From Episyrphus balteatus (taxonomy: Eukaryota; Arthropoda; Insecta; Diptera; Syrphidae), in the NCBI RefSeq assembly GCF_945859705.1, contig NC_079136.1, positions 56,496,094 to 56,560,093 of the forward strand: a stretch of DNA of 64,000 bases, in the 5' to 3' direction. A program made the position numbers and the translations under genes. Each line of letters starts with the position of its first letter. Position 1 is the first letter of the stretch. The notes below the pieces were generated by a model. That model was not told where the DNA came from. It saw only the letters and a program-made list of their open reading frames with translations, and made no database searches. Of this stretch, positions 33,987 to 45,700 are shown in pieces.

Positions 33987-35498
33987 AGCTATGATTACAC
34001 GGTCAACGAAATCGGTCAACGCGTTGACTCTCTGACGTCACAAAAAAATACATATTTTCTCTGTCATCTCACCGTCAACGTTTATTGTGTCAATGCATAA
34101 AACATTGACTATCACACGATTGACACTATTGGGTCAATGTTGTCCCAAATTACGTTGACGCATATGTGTGTCAACGTGACTTTTACTTATCAGTGTCAAC
34201 GCATTGACTCACAAAAACTTTGATGATCACACGATTTGACACAAAGCAAAAAGTCGTAGCTGTCAAGACAAGTCAATATTATTTTGAGGAAAAAAAATAA
34301 ATATTGTGAGTTTTTTAATGCACATAATATATAGATACATATATTTAACTTAAGTGCAATTCATTTTCAGATAAAAGCAACAGCAATGACAAAAAGGAAT
34401 ATGGAGATAGCTGTTTTGGCCGCATACATACTAGAAAGTAGCACGGACGATGAGCACGAGGACGACATCCGCAGCGCAAGGCCTTCGCGAAATCAACGTT
34501 CTGTGTGGACAAAAAATTGGTTGAAACTCCGGGAGAAAGAAGGTTTTGGTGTAAAATTATTACGCGAATTGCGGACTGAGGAACCAACTTTATATAGAAA
34601 TTTCCTCCGCATGTGCGCAAGCCAGTTTGATTACTTGCTGGCGCTGGTGGAGCCTCACATACAAAAACAAAATACTAAAATGCGAACGAGTATTCCTGCC
34701 GAGGTGCGATTGGTCCTCACACTGCGATTCCTGGCCACTGGCGAAAATTTCAGATCTTTGCAGTACCTTTTTAGAATTTCCCAACCAGCTACCTCCTCTA
34801 TTACTCCGCAGGTTCTTGACGCGATTTTCAATGTTCTTGTTTCTGATTTTATAAGGGTATAGTTATCAAATAGTTATTCAAATCATAATAAATGTGGCAA
34901 AAAAAAATTAAAATAAATGCATTTTATATTACGAAAAAGTTTTAAAAACGACATGTTAAAATTTTGTCAATAATTTTTTTTTTCAAAACTATGCGTTCAA
35001 TTACCATTCTTTCAAAAGCCCTTCATTCAATTAACTTAATTTTAATTTTACAAATATGATTAAGCTTCTAGGTGAAATGAGAACCCTCTTCCCCCCAAAA
35101 CGGTGCACTATTCAAACAATCACCCTACAAAAAATGTTCTAAATATAACTTTCATCACATTTCTATTCAAAAAACAATGTGTCAATCTGAAACGATGACA
35201 CGGTATTAAATTCTGCCCCGTCAACGCTGGGACAGGGTCATTGCGATGACACCAAATCCTAAAACCCTGTCAACGCGTCCCAATGGCATTGACAGAGAGA
35301 TTACACAGTCATCGAAAATAGTCAATGCGTTGACCCAAAAATGTGGGTCAACGCGAGTGTCATCGCACCCGTCAACGCAATGACAGCAGTTTTCGTTGAC
35401 GATCACACGACGTGACTCTCTTGGGACAGATTGTGACGTCATTTTTACGTCAGAGAGTCAACGCGTTGACCGATTTCGTTGACCGTGTAATCATAGCT
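33987..35498 (+). mobile_element. PIF/Harbinger element, non-autonomous
   Basis: The ends are AGCTATGATTACACGGTCAA and its inverse; the identity of the two termini runs over 50 bp, including GGTCAACGCGTTGACTCTCT. The flanks are TAA (33984-33986 and 35499-35501), the 3-bp TWA-type duplication of PIF/Harbinger. Both subterminal regions (to about 34245 and from about 35217) carry many GTCAACG/GTCAATG motifs, several as palindromes such as GTCAACGCGTTGAC. Inside is the N-terminal part of a Harbinger transposase but no DDE domain, so the copy cannot mobilise itself. It is inserted within the element at 32383-35731. Confidence 0.95.
34386..34862 (+). pseudogene. Harbinger transposase, N-terminal part only
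   Basis: A 158-codon ATG frame. Residues about 70-155 (FLRMCASQFDYLLALVEPHI then IPAEVRLVLTLRFLATGENF, RSLQYLFRISQPATSSITPQ) match the helical N-terminal, helix-turn-helix-containing region of HARBI1-type transposases. Family members continue for about 200 more residues with the DDE nuclease and a GAIDGTH-like motif. Here the frame stops at IRV and no DDE sequence follows before the right terminus. The acidic start (STDDEHEDD) is typical of N-terminal tails. It is a remnant of an internally deleted element; a GGGTAT donor-like step at the stop leaves open that it was exon 1. Confidence 0.9.
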
Positions 35499-35731
35499 TA
35501 AATATTGTATTATTAAATGTCAAATGAAAGAAACCCTATGGCGTAAAGTAAAAAAACGACTTTTTTCATTTTTTGCTTCTTTTTTTGTGAATTTTCGTGT
35601 AAATTTACTTAAAAATGGTGAATTTTATGGAAATTATCTTATTTTGATATAATCATGCAATAATAAATTGAATAAAAACAAAAAATAATTTTGGCCATGT
35701 TTTTGGGAAAATTTACCTGTGTGGGACGGTC

Positions 35732-36059
35732 TGATGAAAGATGGTTTAACAAGAAATACCAAAAAAAAAATCTCCCTAATATCGCCGAAATTACTAAAGT
35801 TATCCTTATACAAAGTAACAGACCTCACTCACTTTTGTATGGTTATTAGAAAGATCAAAATCATTTATGAGTGTCAAAGGACTTGAACGTAATTACTACC
35901 AGATCATATTCTAGTTATCCCGATCCTAAGGAAATCGGATATACTCCAAAAAGCTTGTAAATAAGAAAACAAACTGGAGTAAATTTGAAGAATAATATAG
36001 AAATTATTTGTAAGTTTAAGTGCAGTTTTTAAAATAATTATTACTAGGATTTTGAAAAC
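35732..36059. other. Non-coding DNA
   Basis: No feature recognised. Confidence 0.5.
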
Positions 36060-36560
36060 AATCATGCGATACGGGTAATATAGGACAAGTTAAGGATTCG
36101 TTAAAAAATCAAACTCGAGATAACAATGAGACATGAAATTGCGATGATAGACAATGAAAAAAAAAGTGAGTTCCCATTCGTTTCCAACTTGGTAATAAAG
36201 AGAGTTGGGGTATTCTCTAAAAGATAAATTAAAATTTTATTTTTAAGGCCAAAGTTAACGGTACCTTCTATATGACGAAAATACGAAAGCTTGTTTTTTT
36301 TTCAAAAACGACTCTAACGATTTTGATTGTAAAAAATCTGTTCAAATTGTAAAATAAGGTCGTTCTTTAAAAATAATAACAAAAATATGTTTGTTGAAAC
36401 ATTGCAAACGGAACTTTACTAGATTCCTGAATTTCTAGAACTGATTTCAAAAAAAGAGTTTGAGTAGCTGTAATATTTAAATTTTCAAAACTAAAACCTA
36501 TTTTTGGATTTTTTAAAAATACTTCAAATAATTTAAAAAAAATTGTTTTACATTCCTTTC
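36060..36560 (+). repeat. Dispersed repeat family R-D, diverged copy
   Basis: Landmarks include AACGGTACCTTCTATATGAC (36258), CAAAAACGACTCTAACGATT (36303) and AAATAAGGTCGTTCTTTAAA (36350), each corresponding in order to 24493, 24537 and 24588. The tetranucleotide tract is lost. Confidence 0.5.
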
Positions 36561-37839
36561 TTTATTAAAAGTATTCTTTTATGCAGTTTTAGATACATTC
36601 TAAGTACGTTCCTTTTATTTAAATTTGTAGAATTTCATATACCCCAAATATGCACACTGAACTAATTTTACGAATAGAAGGAAACAAATAAATGGTCTAG
36701 GATTAAGCTCGTTGTTGTCATAGAAAAATGTATCTTGGTGACTGCTATTTTGATAGTATCAGAATGATTTAAAATGAATTTCAGTGTTTTCGCACCTTTA
36801 GTTTCCAAAACAATTAACCATTGAACTCAAAACTTTCTGAGAATTCAACCAAATACTCGTTACAAAAATCATTCAAGTGACTGAAGGGATTTCTGGCCTT
36901 TTGGAATTAAGAGACTCCATTTGTAAATAAACTATCTGCTTCCAAAGTTTTTATTTTAATATCATTCATTCAAAAAATCATTTCTGACTATCTTTTTATT
37001 ATTTTACGTTTAAAGAATTAGCGCACAACTTTGGCAATCTGAGTCATTTCATCTTTTCAAAGTAGATTCAATTAATGCTTTCGAAAGAAATTTCACCAAG
37101 CCAAATGAAGGAGAACCAAAATTTGACTTATCATTAAATAAGCAACCACATGTGTCAAATACGAAATAATGACAACATGACCCGAGAAATTTTGTACATT
37201 GAAACTTCGGTGTGAACACCATTTTTCTTCCATTTTGACACTTTCACAAAACGTCAAATTATGTTTAATAATTTTCATAAGATATCTTCTTGAGTGATCA
37301 AATAACAACTTTTAACCAAAGAATAAATATGCATAAGCATAAGCACAATAACCAAATTCTTTTACCAAATTCTCATAAAATAACTTGCATGTTCATCAAT
37401 GCAAGACTGCAAAACAACAACAACAAAAAAATATAAACAAATCGAAATGTCATTCAGTATGAAAATTAACATGACAGCTCCCATTCAGAACCCATGTTCG
37501 ATTAAACTTATATGTATCAAATCAATGAACCATGGCCAGACACGATTTCAGAATTAAATTAGCATGCGAATTGCAGCAAATTCTTTCGATATCGACAAAG
37601 AGCAATATTCACGCCAGCCAGCAGTCGAGCCGCCGCGGCTCAACAGGTGGTAGCTTTTCAAAATATCGAATTCCAAAGCCTCATTCTGTCAATCGACCCG
37701 TAAACAAAAAGCTTCAAACCACCAGACAGACCAAAATGAACACAAAAAATATCCAAAACAAAATCAGGAACACTAAATAATTGATATTGGAATCCAAAAA
37801 ATTATAGGTATGACTCAGGTGAGAGACTCCGGCGGCACT
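36561..37839. other. AT-rich non-coding DNA
   Basis: No bounded repeat or exon. A basic, Ser/Lys-rich open frame at 37532-37780 has no domain and is not called. Confidence 0.5.
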
Positions 37840-38098
37840 GCGCTCGTTCGGTTTTATGTCATTCGCTTGCACAAGTTTAGTGTGAAACAAGTTGTGACAA
37901 CCTCCGTTTCTTAGTCCAGCAAGTTAATTCCCTCTCGACGACGATGTCAAGCCAGCGCACTCCATGGTTCATGTAAATTATGCCATTTGTCGCACTTACC
38001 CGCTTGCACCCTCTTTTGTGAACGGGCACAGAGTTTGTGCGGGTACCTCCAAAATCCGACAAGTGACATTAAGCGCAAAATAAACAGCTTGCAATGTG

Positions 38099-38105
38099 TA
38101 TATAG
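38099..38105 (+). promoter_or_regulatory. Candidate TATA box
   Basis: TATATAG within the GC-rich island; the implied start near 38130 would give a 5' leader of about 110 bases to the ATG at 38239. The initiator match is weak. Confidence 0.25.
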
Positions 38106-38238
38106 ATTGGATACAGTGAGTGCGATCGCACGGTTTAAAAACTTCAAATCCAAACAACAACGACGGACGACGACAACGGGCACTCTAGCGTGCGTCGGTC
38201 GCCTGAACTTCGCATTAACCCACTTCGAGACGCACAAC

Positions 38239-38349
38239 ATGGACGAACAACGGCCGGACGAAATGGCCGATCGACATTTCATAACTCAAAAAGCTAGACA
38301 ACGATCTAAGATCGCAGCGGCGGCGCAGTGCGGCTGCTGCGCGTTTTGA
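38239..38349 (+). CDS. Candidate small ORF, 36 residues
   Basis: The ORF begins MDEQRPDEMADRHFITQKAR and ends in an Ala-rich run and QCGCCAF. The start context ACAACATGG fits the fly Kozak consensus. The last four residues, CCAF, have the form of a CaaX prenylation box with a terminal Phe, which would favour geranylgeranylation. Composition is unlike the AT-rich surroundings. It could be an upstream ORF in a 5' leader, a real micropeptide, or chance in GC-rich DNA. I recognise no homologue, and the same strand is open upstream from 37987, which weakens the argument from length. Confidence 0.25.
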   Translation: MDEQRPDEMADRHFITQKARQRSKIAAAAQCGCCAF

Positions 38350-38600
38350 ATGTTTGATCAAATTTGAATTTAGAAAAATTATGATCGTTTTTGGCGCAGC
38401 GACAGGGGGGGGGGGGCGAACTATAATACAAGCCGCAGGCTTGTTGCACCCAAAAAAAACTGAAGCTGCCGACCAACAAAACCGCAACCAAAACGCGGCA
38501 CTGGGAGACTGTGAAAATGTACGCGGCGCGTGTGCGCAGTGGCAGCACAACGAAATACAGCGAACTCTATTGCATTGAGTGATCCGTCACATAGAATGCA

Positions 38601-40000
38601 GTATGAAAACTCAATTTACTAATCCTAGCCAAAGCCAGTTAAATGGAGAAAACAAGTCATCGGTGTTTTTTGGGCTTAGACGATGGATCGAGAGACGAGG
38701 TCTTTTTGTTTATTTTCATTTCGGTGGTTTGTGGTAAGTAGCTTTGTCCGATATCCCGGTACATGTTTGCACTACAAGAGTGCGTTTAATTGAAGTTTGG
38801 ATTAATGTGGAGTGTTATTTCGAGTTTTCTTCTTAAATGTTGAAGAAGTTAAGACAGCAGGGGGCGATTCACTCCTCATGTTCATAGATATGGTCTTGTG
38901 ACTTATGGGAAGTGAGGTAAGTTTCACTTTTGATTTGTTATAGTCAGTTTAAGAAGGCAGCCCGATTGGTATATATGGATTGTAGTGTGTTTTGATAGGT
39001 TTTCAGATTTGGAGAAGTAGGGCGTGGATGTACCTATGATTTATGTTCGGCGCAGCAATTTGTTTTGGCCCATATACGTTTATGTTGTCATGACAGATTG
39101 GAGAGTGCAGCTGCTGCTGCAATGCGGCATTATAATAAAATGGAATTTATTGCACCAAATGGGGAAATAAAATAACCAGGTTTTTTTTTCAAATTAGGAT
39201 TTAGGAGTTCAATTTGAGATCACAATTTTGGGTGTTGTGAAATTTGAAGCCAAACTTTCCATCTGAATTTAAGATAAATGTTGCTGAAATGGGTAGATAA
39301 GGCTGACCAGTGTTCACTTATAATGTGTTAATAGCGCCACATCATAACCATCCTAAAGCAAAGCTTAGAATCTTAGGGTCTGTTGCTGAGAGACCACTGA
39401 TTAACAAAATCTTCAGGACTGCTTCTTAAAAATCCTTTCTGAATTTTGGAAAAAGATACAAAATATCGGGTTCAGAAGCATAAACCTTATTTAAGGCACA
39501 AATATGAGCCCATTTCACAGAAGATGCTTTGTAACGTTCATACCGAGAATCATAAATTTCTCTGTTTATTTTATTACGACCTGTATGGAACGGTTCGAAA
39601 GGGAAAGGTAATTTTCAATCGAACGAAGAAGGGAATTTTCGAAATGGATGCATTTTTGATTTGAGAACTTGTTTTCAAACTTTATAAAAAGCTTTTGAGA
39701 TATCAAACGCAATAATCTAACTTTCTTTATAAACGATTTAAAGATTTGTTTCACTTAGCCCTGATTTTTCAATCGTCAGTTAGACTCTATCAAAAGAATA
39801 AATGTCAATATAAAAAAAACTTTTATTCCTAGGAATAAACTCTATCTGAGGTTTATCTGACAACTGAAAAATTGGCCCTTAAAAAGTTTTCTTACTTAAA
39901 GATATTTCTCTCCTTCTAGACTTTGACTTTGAGGACATATTGACTCTTGTTATCCAGTTTATCTCGTTGAATAAGAAATCTTTTTTTTTTGAAACATGGT
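38601..40000. other. Non-coding DNA
   Basis: Balanced to AT-rich sequence with no recognised exon or repeat. Open frames at 39446-39754 overlap on both strands and have no domain. Confidence 0.5.
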
Positions 40001-40009
40001 GAATCTTAA

Positions 40010-40824
40010 GGGAAAGGGAGTTACGGGCGATAGAGTTACGAGCGTCAAAGTTACGAGAAACCGAAGTTACGAAAAACTAGAGTTACGAATTCTAAAGTTA
40101 TGTTAAGCTATGACATGTGATTTTTGGGTTGGCAACAATTGCGAGGAACGATATGGAATTATGGAAATACAAACAAGAGATTAACATTTTTCTCATTGGT
40201 CAGAACTAAATGAGTAAAGCGAAAATGGGTGTTATTTAATCTTGTAAAATTTTGATTGGATAGGTCATCCTTATTGCAATTGATGATAAATACTGAAATT
40301 CGTTGTCTTTTTAAACTCAATTATTAAATTTTAATATACATCAACTATAGTTGACAATAGCAATTGGGGTGACAATCTTCTAACGAACCAAAAAAAAAAA
40401 AAACATAAAATTCTGATAGTTGGGCAGGTACATAAATATGACACAAAAGACCTGCCCATATGGCAAATATATAGGTATATTAGAATTCTTTTTATTAGGT
40501 GGGGTTTTTGTTTGATTTTTAACTTATCCTGTGTCAAATAAATAAACAAGGAATGGGGTTGTTTTTTGCATAAAAAGATTAAACCACACCCATTTTCGTT
40601 AAAATCTATTAAAATAACCAATGAGAATCGATATTCTCTTATTTATGTTTCCATAATTCCATATCGTTCCTCGCAATTGTTGCCAACCCAAAAATCACAT
40701 TTCATAGCTTAACATAACTTTAGAAATCGTAACTCTAGTTTTTCGTAACTTCGGTTTCGCGTAACTTTGACGGCCGTAACTCTGTCGCGCGTAACTCTGT
40801 TATTCGTAACTCCGTTACCATTTC
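40010..40824. mobile_element. Foldback-like element, family F3 (GTTACG units, 9-bp TSD)
   Basis: It is flanked by a perfect 9-bp duplication GAATCTTAA (40001-40009 and 40825-40833). The outer arms are ladders of 15-16-bp units each starting AGTTACG (left about 40019-40105, right, inverted, about 40715-40818). They continue inward as a closely matched inverted repeat: GATTTTTGGGTTGGCAACAA, GCGAGGAACGATATGGAATT, then the GAAAATGGGTG block near 40222 and its inverse near 40590. Each arm is about 240 bp; the 300-bp centre is AT-rich without protein. The structure and 9-bp duplication match Foldback-type elements. The terminal bases differ slightly between ends (GGGAAAGGG versus GAAATGGTAACGG). 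Confidence 0.88.
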
Positions 40825-40833
40825 GAATCTTAA

Positions 40834-43800
40834 CCCTTTCAAACCCAGCGTCACTCTCATGTAACATATATTTAAAAATTCGTAAAAAATATTCCATTTA
40901 ATAATTTTTAGAGATCTTATGATCTCCTTCTTTTCACATATTATATTATATTATATTATATTTGTATGCCAATCTAGTTATAAACTTAATTGAGGACTAA
41001 TAGAATTCTTGCCCCGTTTCGTACAGACAAATTTTTTCACAAATTTGAACAGTGAAGGTGTGAATGCCACGTAATCGGAGACCAAATTAAACCTAAGTGT
41101 CTTCAATTTGTCAAATATGCACGCCAAAGTCATCGTTCACACTTTTCGGCTCTACCAAATTTGGGTTGTACCAAATAAATGAGTGTTAAACGAACATGTA
41201 ATATTTTGTTTGTGCATTCAAAGGTTCTCACCAAATTTTTACTTTATCACTTATAAATAGTAACACCACCTTTAAAGTCGGTGACAAGCTTTCACAATTT
41301 TTTAAATATGTCACAGGAAGAAATATTAAAAAAAAAAATCGGAAATGACAGCAATTATTCGGACGTGTCTCGGAAAAAAGTAGTGAAAGAAGTAGCCCCC
41401 ACAACTCGTTGCTTATCATCCGAAATCAAAAATCAAATCTTTAAATAATAGTTTTCCTAAGGTTACCTACGCTTGGACGTTTATTTTACTCTTCTTCAAT
41501 TTTTCACTCTTTGAAAAACGCGATGTTTAGCAAAAAAAAAAGCTGCTTATTTGTTATTGATAAAAAAAAAATTATTAACACATTTGAAAAAGTTCTCCGT
41601 AGTTTAACCTCGTAAATTGTGCACAGAAATAGTGTGCACAGTTTCAAAAGGAACGGTGCAGTAGTTTTCAAGTTGTGAGGGTCACCAACTTTGAAAACGT
41701 GAGTTGAGAAGAAAACACTTAAAAGTTTAAAGCTTATAAGTGAACTCATAGCTACGTAAATTTGGCTCCAATTATTTCAGTGACTGAAAGAAGAAAAACT
41801 GGAATAATCGAAACGAACCTAAATGTTGAAGCCCAGATAAATATTGGACCCTACAGTGAATCTCTAGGGATTTGTTTCCTTTAGAATATTTATTTTTCTC
41901 ACGCGAAAAGTATTTTTCGATCGTGAATCTCCCTCGAAATCTATTTCTGGGGAACAAAAAATCGTATTAAGTGACAGCTAAATTAATAAATTTATAGGAA
42001 AATTTGTTACAGTTGCTAATAAATTCCGAGGAAAATTTTTCATGATCATTTTCGTTCCTATGTTTGAAACACGGAAAAGATTCCTATAAAATTTTTCATT
42101 CACAATAGCCCCCATTTAAGATTATTCACATTGAAAAAAAAAAAAACACAAAAATGAGTTCTTGATTTAAAACTATAAAGTTTACAACTTGTGTCTTATT
42201 TAACTACTTCTAAGTAGGTACGGTTTTAGAAAACATAAAGATCTTACAAAATAACACTTAATCTAAAGCCAAACCCAATAGTATAACAGTTAAACACCAA
42301 CAATAAAATTAACCAGCTTTATTTACCGTCAACTTTAAAGTAGGTACCATCTACAATTTCGATTTGACTATTTATTTAAAGCCTCAACAACATAAATGAT
42401 GTTCGACTTTCTCAAAATTATATGTCATCCATATCCAATCAATCTACCCACTTAATATCAAATTTAACAACTCCACATCCAAAAAAACTCTATAATGTTT
42501 CTTTTTTTATTAAAAAACAACAAACAATAAAAAAAATAAACAAAAAAGTCAAACAATGTATATAAATTATTATGCGGGAATGGCACTCCCATTGACGAAA
42601 AATGACACCGTTAATGTTGATTTATTCATTAATAACGCATTTCTGGGTGCAATTATTTTATAAGGTTTGGCGGGGCGTAAATAGAGGCTACATCTATACA
42701 ACATACAATATATTCCAGTATAAGCATGCATGAGCTATCTTGTTGAGTTGTTTTAAAAAAAATTTCCCTTTGTACAAAAAAAAAAAACTTATTTAATGAC
42801 ATTTTAAGTACAGTGCATCAGTCTTTCTTTTCATTTAATTATGTTTATATGTTTACCACTTTCATTACGTGTTTGTATGCATTTGCAGCGGTCCGCTGTG
42901 TGTGTTGTTAGAGGCCCCACAAAACCCTCTACAATAACACTCCTTTCTTCGAAACCAGGTGACAATTTCCATAAAATTTTAAATTACTAACATTTCTCCA
43001 ATGAAAATGAATGATGTTGATGATGGAGGGCTTGAGAATAGGCGGGCTTTCGTTCGTCTTCCATTCGCGCAGCGCTGTCTTCGTGTTGTTGTGGCGTTAT
43101 GGCTTTTTATCCGCGCCTTGTTAATTGAAGGGTAACGAAATGACAACATTGACGTCTGGCGTCGCGTCGTGTGCCATAATCAACCAACCAACTAAAGCTC
43201 TCTGTTGACTGCAGCGCCATCGCCATCAGCATATTATAACGAAACATCAAGACCTTTTTTTGAATGCAACACAAACGATTTCACAATTTTACCATTGAAG
43301 CATTACTTCTATACTCTTCCATTCTAACCTAAAAAAAAACTACGGTCTTTGAGTAGAAGAAGACGAAAAAAACTGACAATACCGCCCCAGCCCAGGTAAA
43401 TTACACCAAAATTAAGTGGCCGCCTTGTGGAAGGTAGTAAATAAAAACAACAGGCAATTGTAAGAATGAAACACAGAACAAAAAAAAAATTGTAGTAATT
43501 GTGAGAGAGTAATTACATTGTGGTGGCTTCATGCACTGCACACAGTCAATGATCTACCATCTCGGACAAAGTATCCAGATACAAAACATCATGTAGAAAG
43601 AGGTTTCTTTAAGCTTAAATCAAAAACTCCACCAGAAACGTGTATCCGTTGTGGAAATGAAAAATTATGCAAGAGAAACTTCCTTTATTTCCTACAAAGT
43701 CAGCAGAGATATCTATACAACTTTTATGCATTAAAATCTATCGCTCTGGCTAAAAGTGCATTCATTGAGTTCTTTCATTCCATCTCTATTCATCCATCTT

Positions 43801-44989
43801 TCAAGGAGAATAATGTTTGGAATACTTTGAAACACAGAACAGCACAACAGATCGAGAATGTTAGGTAGGGTTTCAATTCTTGATGGGTGCTCTTGCATTA
43901 CAAACGGTTTTCAGGGCCTAATTGTTAGCAAGAATTTCAAAGAATAGAATGTAGCTGACTGTGAGGTCGAAAAGGGGCAAATGCCATGATCATCTTTCTC
44001 GAAAAACAGTGCGTGAAGAAAGGTTTTAAATAGCTGATTTCAAAAATTCCAAGAGTTTACTCCCCTTCTTCCAATGAATGTGTTTGCCACTGCTAGTTAA
44101 AAAAAAGATCAGTATAGAACTTGAGAACCCGTTAGAAATAGACAGGTAGTTAGTCTCAGTAGAAACTGGCAGCTGGGTAGTCAAAACTGGTCGAACTAAG
44201 CCTAAATTGACCAAAACTTATGTTTACAAAAATAATTCAGATACGAGAATCTTCAAATGCAAGCTCTGAGGTGTAATATCTCCTGAAAAAACATAGTTAA
44301 ACAATCAATGCACACCCAAAAACTATCATTGGGTCCACTAATTTCTTTAAAAGACTGCATACTGAAGTTTCTTTAAAATAAATGAGACAAATAAGGTTAT
44401 TTAAAGTGTTATACTGTTATACAAAGCGTGAACAGTGCACCTTTCTGACATACTGTTCATCATTTTATTCCTCACTTTCGAATGAGACAAGTTATTGAAA
44501 TAAATCAATCCTTTTATTTTATGACTCCACTTTCTAGTTTTCAGGGCTAACAAAATCGCTGATTGGGGCTGAACGTTGTACACGTGTTGGGGCTTTGACA
44601 AAATGATGATTTTGGGTAAAGGAAATTTTTTTTGACAATTCTAAAGATGCCAGGTGAAAGATGAGCGAAAAAAAAATTAGGCGTCTGTGCGGATTTTTTT
44701 CCAACACTCTGCGTTTCGAAATATGAATTTTTGAAAAACACCTTGTTTTTTAGCTGTATTTTTGGGTAATTTTTTGGAGAGTTCAAAAAATCTCAAACTT
44801 AAATTACATGTAGGTTTTGGCTTTATGCATACTTGTGCAAAAACTTGAAATCGTTTAGTGAGTTTTGACTGAATAACGGAAGAAACAAGTTGGTAAAACA
44901 CGTTTTTTGACCGTTTTTAACCGATTTTCATCCGTTTTTATTTTTATCTTTTTTTTTTAATAGATACAGGAATAAAGTATATGGAATAA
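40834..44989. other. Mostly AT-rich non-coding DNA
   Basis: An ATATT pentanucleotide tract lies at about 40939-40962. A GC-richer stretch at about 43020-43260 (GGCGTCGCGTCGTGTGCC and similar) may be regulatory. A 116-codon frame at 43518-43868 starts at TTG, not ATG, and has no domain. Positions 44600-44950 contain phrases common to dispersed repeats (TCGTTTAGTGAGTTTTGACT) but no defined boundary. Confidence 0.45.
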
Positions 44990-45700
44990 AGATAGACCAT
45001 GACTACCACTTTATGTGTGCGAAGTTTCAATTATTTTTGTAAACACAATTTTGAGATAACGGTAAAATAAAATTTTAAAATTCAACAGATTATTACATTT
45101 GACCAAGAGCAGATAGAAATTTTATTAAACTTTAATGAGCATTCTGATACAATTACCTTTCATTTGGTATATCACACATAACGTTAGACTAACTACAAGC
45201 TACACAATGTTAAATCAAGAAACTTGCGAAAAACCTCAAAACACCAGTGGAGATTGTTGTTGTCCCCCGAACAGACACCAGTGTGGGAAGTACCGTAATC
45301 TCAGTCTGGAAATTCGACATGGTTGACTTTAAAAATTCTAACTTCTCTTGTAGGCATCTTTAAAATGAGATTGATACGTCATATGAAAGATGAAATAATA
45401 AGCTTTTACATGGTATATATTTTTTATAGGTTGTCAAACAAAAAAATTGATTCCATAGCCTGAGAACATTAAATAAATGTTTTTTTGCTTTTTTTAATGA
45501 AATTTGATCGAGTTCAAAAAATTCTAGCTATTTTTGTAGATGTCTCATAGACCTGATCGATATATATTTTTTTGAGTTGAGACAATAAGCTTTCAAATGG
45601 TATACAATTTTTTATACGTTGTTAGGAAAAAAAATGGAATTAATGACGTGAGAAGATAAAAATTCATGTTTTTTTTTTTTTTTTGATGAAAATGATTGTT
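44990..45700 (+). repeat. Dispersed repeat family R-C, copy 2 (longest)
   Basis: Matches 57950-58291 and, inverted, 14380-14990: ATTCTGATACAATTACCTTT, GGTATATCACACATAACG, CCTCAAAACACCAGTGG, AGTACCGTAATCTCAGTCTG, ATTCGACATGGTTGAC, AATAAGCTTTTACATGGTAT. This copy is uninterrupted where the copy at 58292 carries a Foldback-like insertion. No protein, no TIR found. Confidence 0.7.

Larger units (their letters stand above)
32383..35731. mobile_element. Unclassified 3.35-kb inverted-repeat element carrying a pseudogene, split by Harbinger
   Basis: The left end (GACGGACGCACACAGGTAAA then TTTTCCCAAATTCATGGCC) and the inverse of the right end (GACCGTCCCACACAGGTAAA then TTTTCCCAAAAACATGGCC) form a TIR of about 40 bp. 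Between them lie a decayed gene (33288-33829) and, as a later insertion, the Harbinger element at 33987-35498, so the original element was about 1.8 kb. I found no convincing target duplication and cannot assign a superfamily; the boundaries rest on the TIR alone. Confidence 0.6.
37840..38600. other. GC-rich island, candidate promoter and first exon
   Basis: A strongly GC-enriched, CpG-containing stretch with CAACGACGGACGACGACAAC low complexity typical of fly 5' untranslated regions, and a 12-base G run near 38405. TATATAG at 38099-38105 lies about 140 bp ahead of the small ORF at 38239. Multiple overlapping frames exist on both strands; only the 38239 ORF has a good start context. This is the best place in the window for a host gene start, but no splice structure can be proven. 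Confidence 0.4.

Noticed and set aside
43518..43868. 116-codon frame with a CxxC-like pair
   Set aside because: Starts at TTG, has no ATG near the start, and no family recognised. An AGGTAGGG donor-like end is not enough to call an exon.
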